In this document: one piece after another, positions 29,761 through 41,433 of the stretch
Numbering within the stretch: position 1 is the first letter of the stretch
How the letters are laid out: each line of letters opens with the position of its first letter
NCBI GenBank assembly: GCA_907163375.1
Contig: CAJQUW010001820.1
Coordinates: 52,450 to 116,449, forward strand
Reading direction: 5' to 3'
Source: Prostheceraeus crozeri
Taxonomy: Eukaryota > Platyhelminthes > Polycladida > Euryleptidae
DNA: 64,000 bases
The notes under the pieces: generated by a model
What the model was told of the DNA's origin: nothing
Seen by the model: only the letters and a program-made list of their open reading frames with translations
The model's database searches: none
Program-made: the position numbers and the translations under genes

Positions 29761-30633
29761 TGGTTGGATCTACTGAAAGATCTGTTCGATTGGAGACAAA
29801 GCGGAGAAGAATTCAGAAGTTAACAAGGGAAATCATACATCTGCTGCAAGCACGAAGTAAAATATTCTTACACTTGGATATGAGAAGAATTTTTGTATAT
29901 ATCGGTGACTCGCAAGATGTAGAAAATATTAAACTTAATTGAACAACGGCAGACAGCAATATTTTCTTTAAATAGAACCTTATCACAAGAACGAGACGAA
30001 CAAATTATTGAACAATCAACAATATCATCGAACAACATCGATACAACAGCGCCGTCAACTTATAGAACAATCTCAACAAAATATGCAGCCTATTCAAGAA
30101 ATTCAATCTCTGACAAATATGCAGCCTATTCAAGAAATTCAATCTATGACAAATATTCAATCTATGTCAAATATTCAATCTATGTCAAATATGCAGCCTA
30201 TAACAAATATTCAGTCTATGTGAAATATGCAGCCTATGACAAATATTCAATCTATGTCAAATATGCAGCCTATTCAAGAAATTCAATCTATGACAAATAT
30301 TCAATCTATGTCAAATATGCAGCCTATTCAAGAAATTCAATCTATGTTAAATATTCAATCTATGATAAATACTCAATCTATGTCAAATATGCAGCCTATT
30401 CAAGAAATTCAATCTATGACAAATATTCAATCTATGACAAATATTCAATCTATGTCAAATATTCAATCTATGACAAATATTCAATCTATGACAAATATGC
30501 AGCCTATTCAAGAAATTCAATCTATGACAAATATTCAATCTATGTCAAATCTACATTAGCTGGCGCAAAACAAACAAACAATTTGAAGAGAAAAAACCTT
30601 CATATAAACGCTGCGAGTGCTATACTTAATTAA
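29761..30633 (+). pseudogene. Gln-rich repeat protein region, Polinton B
   Basis: An N-terminal basic stretch (MVGSTERSVRLETKRRRIQK) is followed by a long array (about 30090-30556) based on the 18-bp unit ATTCAATCTATGACAAAT and a companion ATGCAGCCTATTCAAGAA. In one frame the array reads NIQSMSN / MQPIQEIQSM; in another it reads KYAAYSRNSIYDKYSIYV. Both frames are long and open because the unit length is a multiple of three. The region lies where A has its zinc-finger gene. No family is recognised; it appears broken upstream of the array. Confidence 0.5.
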
Positions 30634-30640
30634 TTATATT

Positions 30641-30722
30641 TTTGGTTGTAATAAGTTTTTGGTTGTAATAAGTTTTTGGATGTAATAAGTTTTTGGATGT
30701 AATAAGTTTTTGGATGTAATAA
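30641..30722 (+). repeat. 20-bp tandem repeat at the 3' end of PolB (Polinton B)
   Basis: TTTTTGGATGTAATAAG repeats four to five times between the repeat gene and the end of PolB. It may serve as a polyadenylation region because of the repeated AATAA. Confidence 0.7.
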
Positions 30723-30728
30723 AAAATA

Positions 30729-33700
30729 TTATTCCCACGTGTCATCATCATCACTTAAATTACTCTCACTGACGATTGTTTTAAATATTTCAGCTTGAAT
30801 ATCTTCTCCGTTATAAGGCAACATAATTTCATTTTCATCAGGTGCTTGACGTTTAAGAAGATTTATTTGACCAGAAAATTTTTTTTCTTCAGTATTATTA
30901 TTTTTATCAGGAATACTAATTCCAGTTTCTAAAGATCTTTTCCATTGTTTATTAACAGTTGTTGTTAATGTTTCACCATAGTATAATTGTATATAATCTT
31001 CTACTTTTACTTTATTTTGCGAATATCCTTTCAATGTTTTCTTTTCACTAAGTCTCCCTTGTTCATCTACAGTAATACAATATTTTATTTTAGGGGCAAT
31101 AAACATTGCACATATAATTCCGCCATTCCCATAATCTTTTTTCCCTTGACACAATTCCCCACCAACATAGCCAGCAGCATCTAATTTATTGAAGAGCTCA
31201 TTAGAAATGTATATTGAATCAGTGTTTTTTACAATTAATGGAAAACCACAATTAAATGCGCCATCTTCTGTTTTAATATCATAAACATATTGTGGTTTAT
31301 TATTTAAATATCTTACAGTGGTAACACTTTTGGTAATATTATTTTAACTTGACACGCAGTAAAACGCAATGGTTTATCTTGTCTTTCGCTTACTACCAAA
31401 TTAATACCTAGAGATGATGCCAAATTGTATAAACCACTAAAGGTTTCTTTATTTTTCTGTGTAAAACAAATAGTTGCATATTTACTTGTAAGACAAGATT
31501 TCTTGCTCCCATCTGCTGCATAAAATCCAACAAAGAACCAATATCTAATATTATATTCAGCATTTAGAACATTCCAAGGAACACGCTTTTCTCTAAACTG
31601 ATTATAATAATTTTCACTAAAGTATGTGGCATATTGTTTTGGATTTTCAAAATTAAGTTTGTATACCCTAGATGATCTCATTGTATCATATATTTTACAA
31701 TCATTGTTATAAACTTCATTAATATATGTTTGCAATTTAATTAAGAGGTTAAGGTCTTGGTTATTTAAAGTACAACAATATCTGACTCCTGATTCATAAT
31801 TATAGATTCCAGCAGAGCCATCTCCTAAAAAGAACCCTTCTATAAATGCTTGCTTACATCTTCAATTTGGTGGATCATTAACATAAATATCACTTACAAT
31901 TTGTTTCAATGTGATTGTATTGTCGTGTAAAAATAATTTATTATGTAGTAAATTTGTTCCTATATTAAATTCTTGTGGCTTTATTTCATTACCTGTTTCA
32001 TCTAACAATGAATGATCTTCAGTAACATCTACTATTCCAATTTTTGTTCTTATTCGATAAATGCTTTTATTTGTAAGATGTCTAATAATTTTTTTTTACT
32101 TTACTCCATCCATTATGAGCATAAATTTCTAAATTATCAACAAATGAAATTTCTTTCATATCACCATTAATTTCAAACGGATTAATTTTATAGTTGTTTA
32201 CAATACTATCTATTCTAGAAATAAATAATAAATTATTCTTTCTCAATATTACAGGCGTGTCAGCTGTTACTGAATCTGTATAATGAATGTATTTTTCGTT
32301 GAAACCATTAATTTCTAAAATAAAGTTATTCATGATTCTTCTAGAGTGAGAAAGAATGAAAGAACCTAAGTGTGATGGCATGAATGACGTCTTCCCATCT
32401 TTTACAATATTAGTTTTAAGAAATTCATCATCTTCCATTTCTACTTTCGCTAAATATTGTTCATCATTTAATTTTCCATAATCTTTTACTTCTTGAGTGA
32501 AATTTTTTCTCAATGTATTCTCATTCCATAAATGATATTTAGTGGTTATATCTTTTTGCACCGTTTTGCCATATAGTGAGTTCATCAATAATTTAATTAA
32601 CTCATCACCTACAGTATTTCCTTCTGTTTTATATCTTTTTCTCAAATTAAAAAGTTTTTCAATATAATTTCGAAATGGTGAAACTTGATAATTTTTTTCA
32701 TAAATTATACCATCAGTAATATGTAAGATTTTCCCTCCGCATCTAACAATTTCTTGTATGTCTACAGAAGTTAATACATCATAACATATACCATTCCTAA
32801 ATCTTATTACTTCTTGATTGCAATTGTTTTCATTTTTTACCTTATCTTTCGCAGCTTTTACATGAGAATTATTATTTTGATTTTTAAATTTATCTTTTAT
32901 AGGAACTGGTTGAAAAAACATATCATTGGGATATTGAAACACAACTGTAAATATTCCAGTTTTAGGTCTAAATGTTTGAGTATTAAATTTATATACTATT
33001 TCTCGTTCTTCTTCTTGACGAAATTTTCTAGCTGATTCAGCTTTAGGATATTCTGAATTTTCATCATACATAGCTGATGGATATAAAGATGTTGCATCAA
33101 AAGCCATTAGAAATTCATTTTTTTGTTCAAGTAGTTGATTTGAAATTTTCCTACAAATTTCAATTTTATCTCGTAAATCTCGATACTGTTTCATTAAATC
33201 TATTAAATTACTTCCAAGGGACAAAGTCCCCCCAGCGTAGCGACCAGGAAAATACTGTTTTAATATTGGTAACAAGATGCTACAGAATGGTGATATGTAT
33301 TTTCTTATATTTGCTGAAACTCTTCCACCTTTAACAGATTTTCTAATATAATTTCTAGCCCATAAATCTATATGAGAATGAATATATATATTGTCATTTT
33401 GTACGCTTTTCATCCAACCGTTAAATGTTAAAGCAGAGGATGTCAAATTAGTAGTTATATCTTCACCAACTAAATCTTGCATAACATTATTATATTTGTA
33501 GATACAAAAAGCTAAAGAAAGAATATCGTTAATTAAATACGGTTTCCACTCATGTTCTTTTTCTTGATAATTAACATGTGTAATTTCGCCAATTTCATAA
33601 ATTAATTTACACACATTGGTAGGAATTTTAAAATTCTCACACCATTTAGAAAGACTTGTTTTTACATGTTGATAACTACATTTCATTATAGTAGTTTGAA

Positions 33701-35331
33701 GTGCTAATTTACTTGAAGGTGAATCTTTTTTCATATTGTTTTTAAATCTAAAAGATTTTTGAATGTATCTACTAACACATTCAGTTGTATAAGGATTTTG
33801 TAATGAAGCAGTTAATATTCCTCTTGAAGTTTTAAGAGGCGGTTTAGATAATTTAAAATTAGCTTTTATCGGAAAATAGGAATCAAAACCTGATGAATTG
33901 TGAGCTATTAAAGTTACTCTCGAATAATTAAATTTTCCAAGAGTTTTAAAAAATTGATGGATCGGACATACGTCCTCTGGGTTTCCCCCGATCGGACATT
34001 CATCATCCTCAGTTCTCGTGAATATTTTCACACAATTTTGAAGTTTATTAAATTCTAATTCAGTTAAATTATTATACTTATTAATCTGTATTTTAAGATT
34101 TTTAATTTCATCTTCATCTTTTGATCGTTTAATTTTAATCATATCACTTAACAAACGTGTTTCTAATTCTTTCAATCTTTGTTTCGGTAAACAACATATA
34201 AATTTATTAAAATTAATAGCTCCTACAGCATAAGGAATAGGGTGAGCTGTTGAACAGTTAGGATCAGGAAAAGTTTCGAGATCCCAAATATATGTTGAAC
34301 TATAGTCAATTTTTTTCTTTTGTTATGATTTTATATGGACGCGTTGTTAGATTTTCATCAGTAACTGTTTTATATATGGGTTTGAAATTATTTTCAATTT
34401 CTCTAATGGCTTTTAATTTATGAGATTTATTGATTAAACAATAGTGACCAATTGTTGAACCTGCGTGAAAATAATTGTAATAAACATAATTATGAAACGT
34501 TTCAATTCGTCTAGGATTTAAATGACGATTGGCAGGACTATAATATTGAACACATTCTCCAAAATATTTATTGAATTGAGAAAATTTGCAGTTTGACATT
34601 ACTCCTGTTCTAGATGTGGCTTTCTCTTTATATAAAAAATTATTAAACATTTCTTTCATCATTTCTCCTTGTTCTTCATTAAAACCTCGTAAAACATTAT
34701 AACATTTAATAAAACAAAAATCTTCAGAAGGAATATAACAATATTCACCGAAATATTCTTTGATTCTATATTTCATATTAATCCCTGCCCCTCTATGCGA
34801 TCTTTGTACTAACTTCATTCCAAAATCTTCGTATTTAATATTACCTGTAAAAATACATTCGTTAGCATCGGATTTCTCATCCAGATTCGAAAACCATATT
34901 TCAAATAAATTTTTATTATAGAAGGTTACGTAAAAATTTTGAATTATATTTTCCTGATCTTTAACAACTTTTCCAAGTAAATTAATAATTTTACCATTTG
35001 CTAAAAGTTTCCGCATATCATTTACTACATTAATAAAAGATACATTTTCATATTTAATTTCATTTGGATTAAATAAATTACATAAATCATCACCAAGCTC
35101 ATCCTTAATTCTATCATCAAAAAATATATCAGTAATAGGAGTTTCTAATATTTCTTTTGTTCCACTTTTCTGTTTTTTAATATTACGTCTAATACTACGC
35201 CTAGTACGTTTCTGTTTTTTAATACGTTTACTACGTTTGCTATGTTTAATTTGTGCATCAAACTCAGCAGTTTGTTTCTTGATTAATTCATCAATCCTAG
35301 ACGTTTGTCCGAGAGACATTTCACGATTCAT
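30729..35331 (-). pseudogene. PolB: Protein-primed DNA polymerase B with intein, Polinton B, broken
   Basis: Motifs on the minus strand: basic N-terminal stretch ('KHSKRSKRIKKQKRTRRSIR'), ExoI near 34290 ('IWDLET'), ExoII 'LIAHNSSGFDSYFPIK', a long exonuclease/primer-interaction segment, motif A 'FDATSLYPSAMYDE', motif B 'LLMNSLYGKTVQK', motif C divided by the intein ('IHYTD' before, 'TDSIYIS' after) and an acidic end 'LSDDDDTWE'. A continuous 697-codon stretch is open, so this copy is better kept than that in A. It is broken, with a few breaks. Confidence 0.94.
31224..32273 (-). other. Intein with LAGLIDADG endonuclease domain in PolB motif C (Polinton B)
   Basis: About 350 codons lie between Asp and Thr of the YxDTD motif, the same site as in A. 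Blocks seen: 'SVTADTPVILRKNNLLFISR' (A), the TxxH region near 32010 (B), the first LAGLIDADG motif near 31830 and the second, 'WFFVGFYAADGS', near 31530, and 'YVYDIKTEDGAFNCG' near 31260 (F), ending in Asn before extein Thr. 'SVT-DT' at the start is strikingly like the archaeal pol-c inteins. Presence in two Polintons of different architecture suggests vertical retention or homing between elements. Confidence 0.92.
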
Positions 35332-35380
35332 ATTTTTTAAAAGAAAAAATGAATTTTTACATAGAACCTCGGTTCCGTTT

Positions 35381-35773
35381 TTACATATACACAGGAATAT
35401 GTAATTGATGTAATGTTTCTAATTCATGTGTTGTTAAATGTTCTTTCTTAACCAACCACCATAAATTATTATACGCCAAAAATACTCGGAAACTTCTTAA
35501 ACAAAGTGGAAAGTCCTTTGTTTTAAAACAAAGTGGAAAGTCCTTTGTTTTAACACACGGTTTAATACCATGTTTTGTTTTATAATCTGTAACGAGCGCT
35601 ACGTATTTATGATGATAATAAAATCTAACTTCTTTCTTCGAATTTACAGGATTTGTAGGATGACGATAATCTTTTAAAACTGGTACATGTTCTATCTTGT
35701 AAACATCCAACATATTTTTTTTATTTTTATTAACAAAAAATTTATAAGAAAAAATTATTCGGTCACTCCCCAA
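35381..35773 (-). CDS. Small conserved protein upstream of PolB, Polinton B
   Basis: This is an open frame of up to 130 codons; the likely start is the internal Met before LDVYKIEHVPVLKDYRHPT (about 35713), which aligns with the copy in A. It includes 'NPVNSKKEVRFYYHHKYVAL', a short internal duplication ('KTKDFPLC' twice) and 'LTTHELETLHQLHIPVYM'. It lies 50 bases upstream of PolB on the same strand, as in A. Family unknown. Confidence 0.5.
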   Translation of the reverse strand: MGSDRIIFSYKFFVNKNKKNMLDVYKIEHVPVLKDYRHPTNPVNSKKEVRFYYHHKYVALVTDYKTKHGIKPCVKTKDFPLCFKTKDFPLCLRSFRVFLAYNNLWWLVKKEHLTTHELETLHQLHIPVYM

Positions 35774-35808
35774 AAATATTTTGTATCGACTTTCAGTCGG
35801 GGCGAAGC

Positions 35809-36576
35809 TTAGTCAGAGAACAAATCTTCTATAACTCTATCATGAATTTTTTTATCAATATTAGTTGTAATGAAGCCATAATCTTTTGACCAAGCATTGT
35901 TACACGATTGTTTAAATTCATCTTTATTTCTTACACATAAATCTCTTAACAAATCACTTAAGTTTCTTGCATTTATTTCAAATTGTATAAATATATTTGC
36001 ATTCTTTCTAATAACACTTCCGTCTAATGAATACATACTTTGTGTTAAATAAAAAACACTACAGTTATTATGTCTACCTCTTGTGAAATAACTTCTCTGA
36101 ACTGACTGATTTCTATCATTAACACAATCATCAAAAATTACACAATGTTTCATTGTTTTATCTAGTTTACTAGGATCTTGCATATTACCACTATCATCTA
36201 TTAATTGTATCTTTATATGCTTATTTTTATTGGATTCTACTAACTGATTATTTTTTGCTGCTTCTTCACACCACGAACTTATTTCTTCTTCATATTCAGA
36301 ATTTTCATATTCTTTGAATAATGAAGCAATTGCTGTTTTTTAAGATTATTTTCAAATCCATATTTTAAAAATTGATAGACGGGTTGTTCTGCTGTTGTTG
36401 TATAAATTATAAGATTGTTATAATCCAAAAAATTTGGAGTCGTTAAAATTTTAAATAATAGATACGTTTTTCCACATCCTGATCTTCCACAAATAACTGA
36501 CAAAACTTTATTAGATAAATTTGGATGATGATTAAATTTGAGTTTTTTTTTTATTTAATGGGGGAACTTCACTCAT
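35809..36576 (-). pseudogene. ATP: A32-like packaging ATPase, Polinton B, broken
   Basis: Walker A 'VICGRSGCGKTYLLFK' and Walker B 'KHCVIFDDCVND' are both visible, with 'NCSVFYLTQSMYSLDGSV' following. It is close to the whole copy in A (12890-13669). The N-terminal codons begin just downstream of an A/T leader (TTTTTTATTAAAAAATG). It is broken. Confidence 0.88.
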
Positions 36577-36650
36577 TTTTTAATAAAAAAAATTATTTTT
36601 ATTTTAAAAGAAGAAGAAGAAAATTAATTTCTCTAGCTTCGCGTAGGAGT

Positions 36651-37440
36651 TTATACCTCTCGAACCAAAAGATCTATCATTATCTCTTCACCTCCAAAAT
36701 TTATTTCTTGTCCTTTCTCATCAGTGATTCTAATGTTAATGTTGTTAATAGTTTTTCTTGTAATAGGGAAATATATTAATGTTTGTGGAATTACATTTAA
36801 TCTATAACCAATGGGTACAGTAAAAGCTGGAAAACTGAATATTAAATTTGACAATTTACCATTTATATATCCTCCTTCAATAATGTCACAATGTACAACA
36901 ATTGAATTTATTTCAGTTATTTTTGGAATCTTCTCACCTAAATGATAACCTTGACTATAGGTTTGTTTATTAAATCCTAATAGCTTTGACAATGATCTAT
37001 CATGATTAAAATCAACTTGATGATTTTCGTCTAAAGTAAGAGAAAATTTATTAACTGCCGGTTCAACTGCAAAATGTAATTGTTTCTTATCTTTAAATGG
37101 TATACCTAAATGTCTCTTAATTTCATTTGATATTGATTCAACTTCGTAAGAACCAGGAAGAAAAGTTAGTACTTTCCACGTTTTGCCTTTATCAGTAGAA
37201 TATCTAAATTGATCATTCACATCTTTTATAACATTTTGAATAGTGTGAAATGTAAAGAAACTAGTCAATGCAATTTGATAATTTTTATCTTGCTCCAAAT
37301 GTAGAATGGGTTCTAAATTACAAGTGTGTGTGATGAAGTAGTTGTTATAATTTTTAACGTCGTACTAAATTTTGATGAACCCAAAATCTCTGTTAGATTT
37401 TCTAAATGATTATTAATTTTGTCTAAATCTGCTGAACAGA
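36651..37440 (-). pseudogene. Minor capsid protein (penton), Polinton B, broken
   Basis: A 215-codon open stretch includes 'NYQIALTSFFTFHTIQNVIK', 'LPGSYEVESISNEIKRHLGI', 'INSIVVHCDIIEGGYINGKL', 'TLIYFPITRKTINNINIRIT' and ends 'FGGEEIMIDLLVREV', the typical Polinton penton ending. Only the N-terminal quarter is decayed. It lies between ATPase and the coiled-coil gene as in A. Confidence 0.85.
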
Positions 37441-37553
37441 TTTTTTAGTTAAAATTTTGAATAAATATTATAGATAAAAATCATAGATAAAAATCATAAA
37501 TAAAAATCATAGATAAAAATTAGAAACAACATATTTCAACTACGGGGGAAGCC

Positions 37554-38378
37554 CTAGAACCATCGGTTCGTTATACTTTTATAATCCTCTTCATTTAGAA
37601 TCTTCTTTTCTAACAGTCTTTTCAATATAGCATGAATTTCATTGAAACTAGAATTATGTCCTTCTTTTATTGCAGATATTAAAATATTTAATCTATTTAG
37701 TAATTCTTGTGGATCATCTGGCAAGAATATGGTTGTTTCTGTTTTCTGTTTTTCAGATAAACCTTTCCCTACTTTAACTCCCGTTGATAATAAATTTTCT
37801 AATTGTTTATAACGTCTAAGAGATTTTACTGCACCAACTCTGTCTAACATAGCTTTATATTTTATGAGATCTTCTACAGCATAATTATTTAAATCTGCTC
37901 CTCTTAAAAGATTAACAAAATTTCTATCTAAATTAAAAGGAGATTTATCTGGTGAAACAATTAAACCTCGAAAAGGTCGTGGAAATATTTCATTTTGACC
38001 GAGATAAAATCTAGGTATTGTTTTTCCATCCATAAATGAAATAGAATGTTCAAATTGCATAGATTTTGGTAATTTCTTATTAATGTTTGATTCTAGTAAT
38101 CCATAGTCATCTAATATAGTTTTGTGCTCTGGATCTGTTATATCAATTTGTTTATCATTATTTGTAAGTTCTTTTTCAAGAGTTTTAAATGGTTTCATAG
38201 TTTTTTCAAAATCAGTTTTTACTTGCTCGGTTTGCTGCATTTTTTCAAACATATCAGATTGAATACCAGCTTTTATCATTCTATGTTGAAGATGATTTTC
38301 TTTCATAATATTTCTTTGTTTTATTAACTCTTCTAATTGTTTTATTCTTTTAAAATTATCAGCTCTAATTTTATCCAT
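37554..38378 (-). CDS. Conserved coiled-coil Polinton protein, Polinton B
   Basis: The start at MDKIRADNFKRIKQLEEL is chosen over the upstream Met because it follows the element's A/T leader and aligns with the copy in A. Of about 274 residues, the first 90 are coiled coil; the core has 'ILDDYGLLESNINKKLPKSM' and 'RNFVNLLRGADLNNYAVE'; the end is 'NSSFNEIHAILKRLLEKKIL'. The PTGY-repeat of A is missing. It looks whole. Probable virion or assembly protein. Confidence 0.75.
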   Translation of the reverse strand: MDKIRADNFKRIKQLEELIKQRNIMKENHLQHRMIKAGIQSDMFEKMQQTEQVKTDFEKTMKPFKTLEKELTNNDKQIDITDPEHKTILDDYGLLESNINKKLPKSMQFEHSISFMDGKTIPRFYLGQNEIFPRPFRGLIVSPDKSPFNLDRNFVNLLRGADLNNYAVEDLIKYKAMLDRVGAVKSLRRYKQLENLLSTGVKVGKGLSEKQKTETTIFLPDDPQELLNRLNILISAIKEGHNSSFNEIHAILKRLLEKKILNEEDYKSITNRWF

Positions 38379-38499
38379 TTTTAAAATATAATATTTGAAT
38401 TTTGTGGTAACATTGGAATACAACAAAAACATTTTACTGAACAAATTATTTTTTTATTGCTTTGTTGTCTGACATCTTTTTGTTTAAAGTTTTCTCGTT

Positions 38500-39243
38500 T
38501 TAAGTTTTGTTTAATAAAGTTTTGCTTAAATTTTCGCTTAAAGTTTTTAGCTCTTCTAAAAAAATTTTATCATTTTCTTCATTAGAAATTTTACCATCAG
38601 TAAAAGTTTTACCATCACTAGAAATTTTGCCATCCTGTTTATTCTTATCATCAACTTTTTCTGACTGTAATTGAAATGATATTTGATTTACTTCATTAGC
38701 TATTTGATCAAATTTTTCAATCTCATCTAACGTAATAGCATTATCATCACATACTCTTTGAAAGTAGTAATGTAGTTTATCATAGACTTCTTTAATATGT
38801 AAATGCTTAGTTTTTAATGATTTTCGTTTCTTAGTTATTAAAGATTTATCTAACATTGTAACAAGTGAAGTTGCAAAAACACCCGTACCTGTTAAAGCTG
38901 TAGCAACTACTGGAATTACTAAAACACCTGAAGATATAACAATTGTTAAATCACCTAAACTTATTGTTAAGAATATGCCAATTCCTTGTGTTACATTCTT
39001 AACTTTAGACCATCTCTTTCTTAATTTTTTATAATGCTCTAATCTTAATAATAATTGAGATTCTTTATCTTTCATATACCTAACTCTGTCTTTATGTTTT
39101 TCTTTATTCATCTTTTGGTTGTTTATCTTTTCAATGTTCATTAAAGTAGAACTACGTTCATATGATAACGAAGGATATATTCTTGCGGTTTCTTCCACTA
39201 TTATTCCTTCCATTTCTGAGGCTTCCCCCGTTGAGGTTTCCAT
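38500..39243 (-). CDS. Tip-proximal membrane protein, Polinton B
   Basis: This is a 247-residue open frame starting METSTGEASEMEGIIVEETA; the upstream Met at 39270 is less likely because it falls in an A/T leader. After a charged N-terminal region ('DRVRYMKDKESQLLLRLEHY') come two adjacent hydrophobic segments ('GIGIFLTISLGDLTIVISSG' and 'VLVIPVVATALTGTGVFATS'), then 'KRKSLKTKHLHIKEVYDKLH' and a helical EF-hand-like stretch 'RVCDDNAITLDEIEKFDQI'. It belongs to the tip-proximal membrane proteins common in Polintons. Its first codons are inside the right TIR. Confidence 0.8.
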   Translation of the reverse strand: METSTGEASEMEGIIVEETARIYPSLSYERSSTLMNIEKINNQKMNKEKHKDRVRYMKDKESQLLLRLEHYKKLRKRWSKVKNVTQGIGIFLTISLGDLTIVISSGVLVIPVVATALTGTGVFATSLVTMLDKSLITKKRKSLKTKHLHIKEVYDKLHYYFQRVCDDNAITLDEIEKFDQIANEVNQISFQLQSEKVDDKNKQDGKISSDGKTFTDGKISNEENDKIFLEELKTLSENLSKTLLNKT

Positions 39244-39703
39244 TTTTTTAAAGAAATATTTTGAATACAATCTTTTGGTATATTAGGACTACGTGATATT
39301 TTTTGGTCTACCTAAATTTTCATCTGCCTACATCTTCGGCCTTCGGCTACGTGATATTTTTCGACCACGTGATATTTTTTAGATTACGTGATATTTTTTA
39401 GATTACGTGATATTTTAAGACCGCCTAAATTTTCGTCCACGTGATATTTTGAGACCGCCTAAATTTTCGATTACGTGATATTTTGAGACAACTTAAATTT
39501 TCGATTACGTGATATTTTGTTTTTTTTGAAAATTTGTCACTACCTAAATTTTCGCCCTTCGGCCTTCGGCCACGTGAAATTTGAAGTCTACCTAAATTTT
39601 TGAAATTTTTGAAATTTTGATTTTTTGAAAAAAACCCGCAAAAGTGTGACATCCGGCGCAAGCGAAGCGAAGCGTCGCGCCGGATGTCACACTATATACT
39701 ACT
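39205..39703 (-). repeat. Right TIR of Polinton B
   Basis: Inverted copy of 22852-23345, almost identical; it has one extra short unit ('ATATCACGTAATCTAAAAA') and a shorter loop in the terminal hairpin. Confidence 0.92.
39644..39692. repeat. Terminal hairpin, right tip of Polinton B
   Basis: GTGTGACATCCGGCGC and its complement form the same 16-bp stem as at the left tip; the loop has fewer CGAAG units. Confidence 0.85.
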
Positions 39704-39709
39704 GTTGAT
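39704..39709. repeat. Target-site duplication, right of Polinton B (GTTGAT)
   Basis: Exact copy of 22846-22851 after the terminal ACTACT. Confidence 0.93.
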
Positions 39710-41431
39710 TTGAATTAAATTGAAGCTCTAGTTTCAGTTACTTCATTATGCTTGTGAATAAAAAGCATCAAATTTCAAAAAGTAGCAATTTCGATGAAAT
39801 TGGGCCTACAAAAGAAATTACAAATTTCCCCTAAGAAGCTTGCCATCCATGGGAGTTAATCTGTCAAATAAGGTGACAGATTTGATTAACCGCAGAAAAA
39901 TAAACTTATAATTCCGTAGGCCTATAAATAAAAGTTGAGTGATATTTTCACAGCAATCAAGCTTTTCCTCATTCACGATACAGCTTAAAAAGATGTTGCT
40001 GAGTAACCACTCATACATTGATAAGTTTATTGCACAATTTCCGTTTGTAGCATTGCGGCTTATGAAACATCATTTTTGAGAGTGTCACATTTATGGAATG
40101 ATATGTATTTCATGGAATAAAGGTGTCTATAACCTTCAAACAGTACGTCAAATAATTCGCAATACATGCTTCGTATTGTCATGACAGACGAAAGTTAAGG
40201 TATTTTAAGACAATTTCTAAAATAAAAAATCATTTGTTTCTCAGGTAGAGAGGAATCCACAGCAGAGCCTGATACAATCGCTTTATCAACCACATGGTTA
40301 TCACAACCACTACCACATTATCAACAAAGCAAAGCGTGAAATGGGACTAGATTGAAATCGATCATGGACAATTCAGATAACAATCGGATAAGCAATATAT
40401 CGATAGCATTGATTTCAACTCTTTCTCTCAACTCTCAGCTCCACTAGTAGAAATTTGGTGTCATTCATGATACAATACTATGAAAATTATTTGATCTACA
40501 GTTAAATATGCCTTATTAGCAGATCTATGCGACTAGAAAAAAGATAGGCATCTGGTAGACACCATACAAGTTTGTTAGGCGCTACCAAACAGTAAAAAGT
40601 CGCTACCAAATGAAAAGCAATAAGGCATTTGGTCGCAAGCATTCCATCGGTTTGGCAGGGTACGGTTTACAGTTTTTACTGTATATCGCTCAATACCAAA
40701 CACATACGAAGGATGCATACCAAAATATTTTTTGGTATATTTCTGAATCTATTTGTGTGCTTATCGTATGATATTTCAATGGTAGTATGCTTTACAAACT
40801 AAAGACACACCAGCACAATGTTAAAGGAAAGCATCAATGATTTCTAAAATATGTTGATTTAATAATGCCTTTTATCAATACAGATCACACCAATGTTGCA
40901 TGGTGCTAAATACTGTTTTGTAAGTAGTGAGATGATGACATTCAAGAGTCAAACTTGCAATAATGAATTCGATTTCAATACATGCAAAGCTAATTTGAAT
41001 TTAAGGCATTTTATAAATAATCAATTTTTCAGCCATAAACAGGAATGCATTATGTAATTTTGAAATTAAGCATATTATCAATTCGAAATAAAAACACATC
41101 ATAATTCATGAACGGAAAATAGTTCTGTTTGAGATATATAAGTCAACATGATTGCACAAAGAAGAATATCGTTTGAATGAATTGATGTTAATCAAGTTGG
41201 TTCATGAAGTAGAGCTAACTAAACGTCCTGTAAATGTTACTAGCCAAGTAGCGACGAGGACATACAGCGTAAAATTGACGATAAATCTAATGTAGTTAAA
41301 TACCATACTATCAAAAAGAAATATTCGCGACTGGTATCACTGAAAAAAGTTATTTGACGGTAGTACGTAAAATAATTTTTTTTGCAATGTGACTTAAAGC
41401 TCTACATATGAAAGATGTACGAATGAGGACG
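39710..41431. other. Host intergenic DNA
   Basis: About 1.7 kb without a recognisable gene. The piece 40545-40690 has repeated 'GCTACCAAA' and 'TTTGGTA' modules resembling 21590-21665, perhaps an old repeat. Confidence 0.45.
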
Positions 41432-41433
41432 TA

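Larger units (their letters stand above)
22852..39703. mobile_element. Polinton (Maverick) B, both ends present, fossil
   Basis: This is a 16.9-kb Polinton with AGTAGT tips, TIRs of about 495 bp that differ by only a handful of bases, and a perfect 6-bp duplication, indicating a recent insertion. Order: fibre-like protein, small Ala-rich protein, major capsid, hydrophobic protein, PLA2-like protein and integrase (all +), protease (-), Gln-rich repeat region (+), then PolB with intein, small protein, ATPase, penton, coiled-coil protein and membrane protein (all -). The left and right halves thus point at each other in a more orderly way than in A. It is broken, with roughly ten breaks, though protease, coiled-coil and membrane proteins are open. 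Confidence 0.96.
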
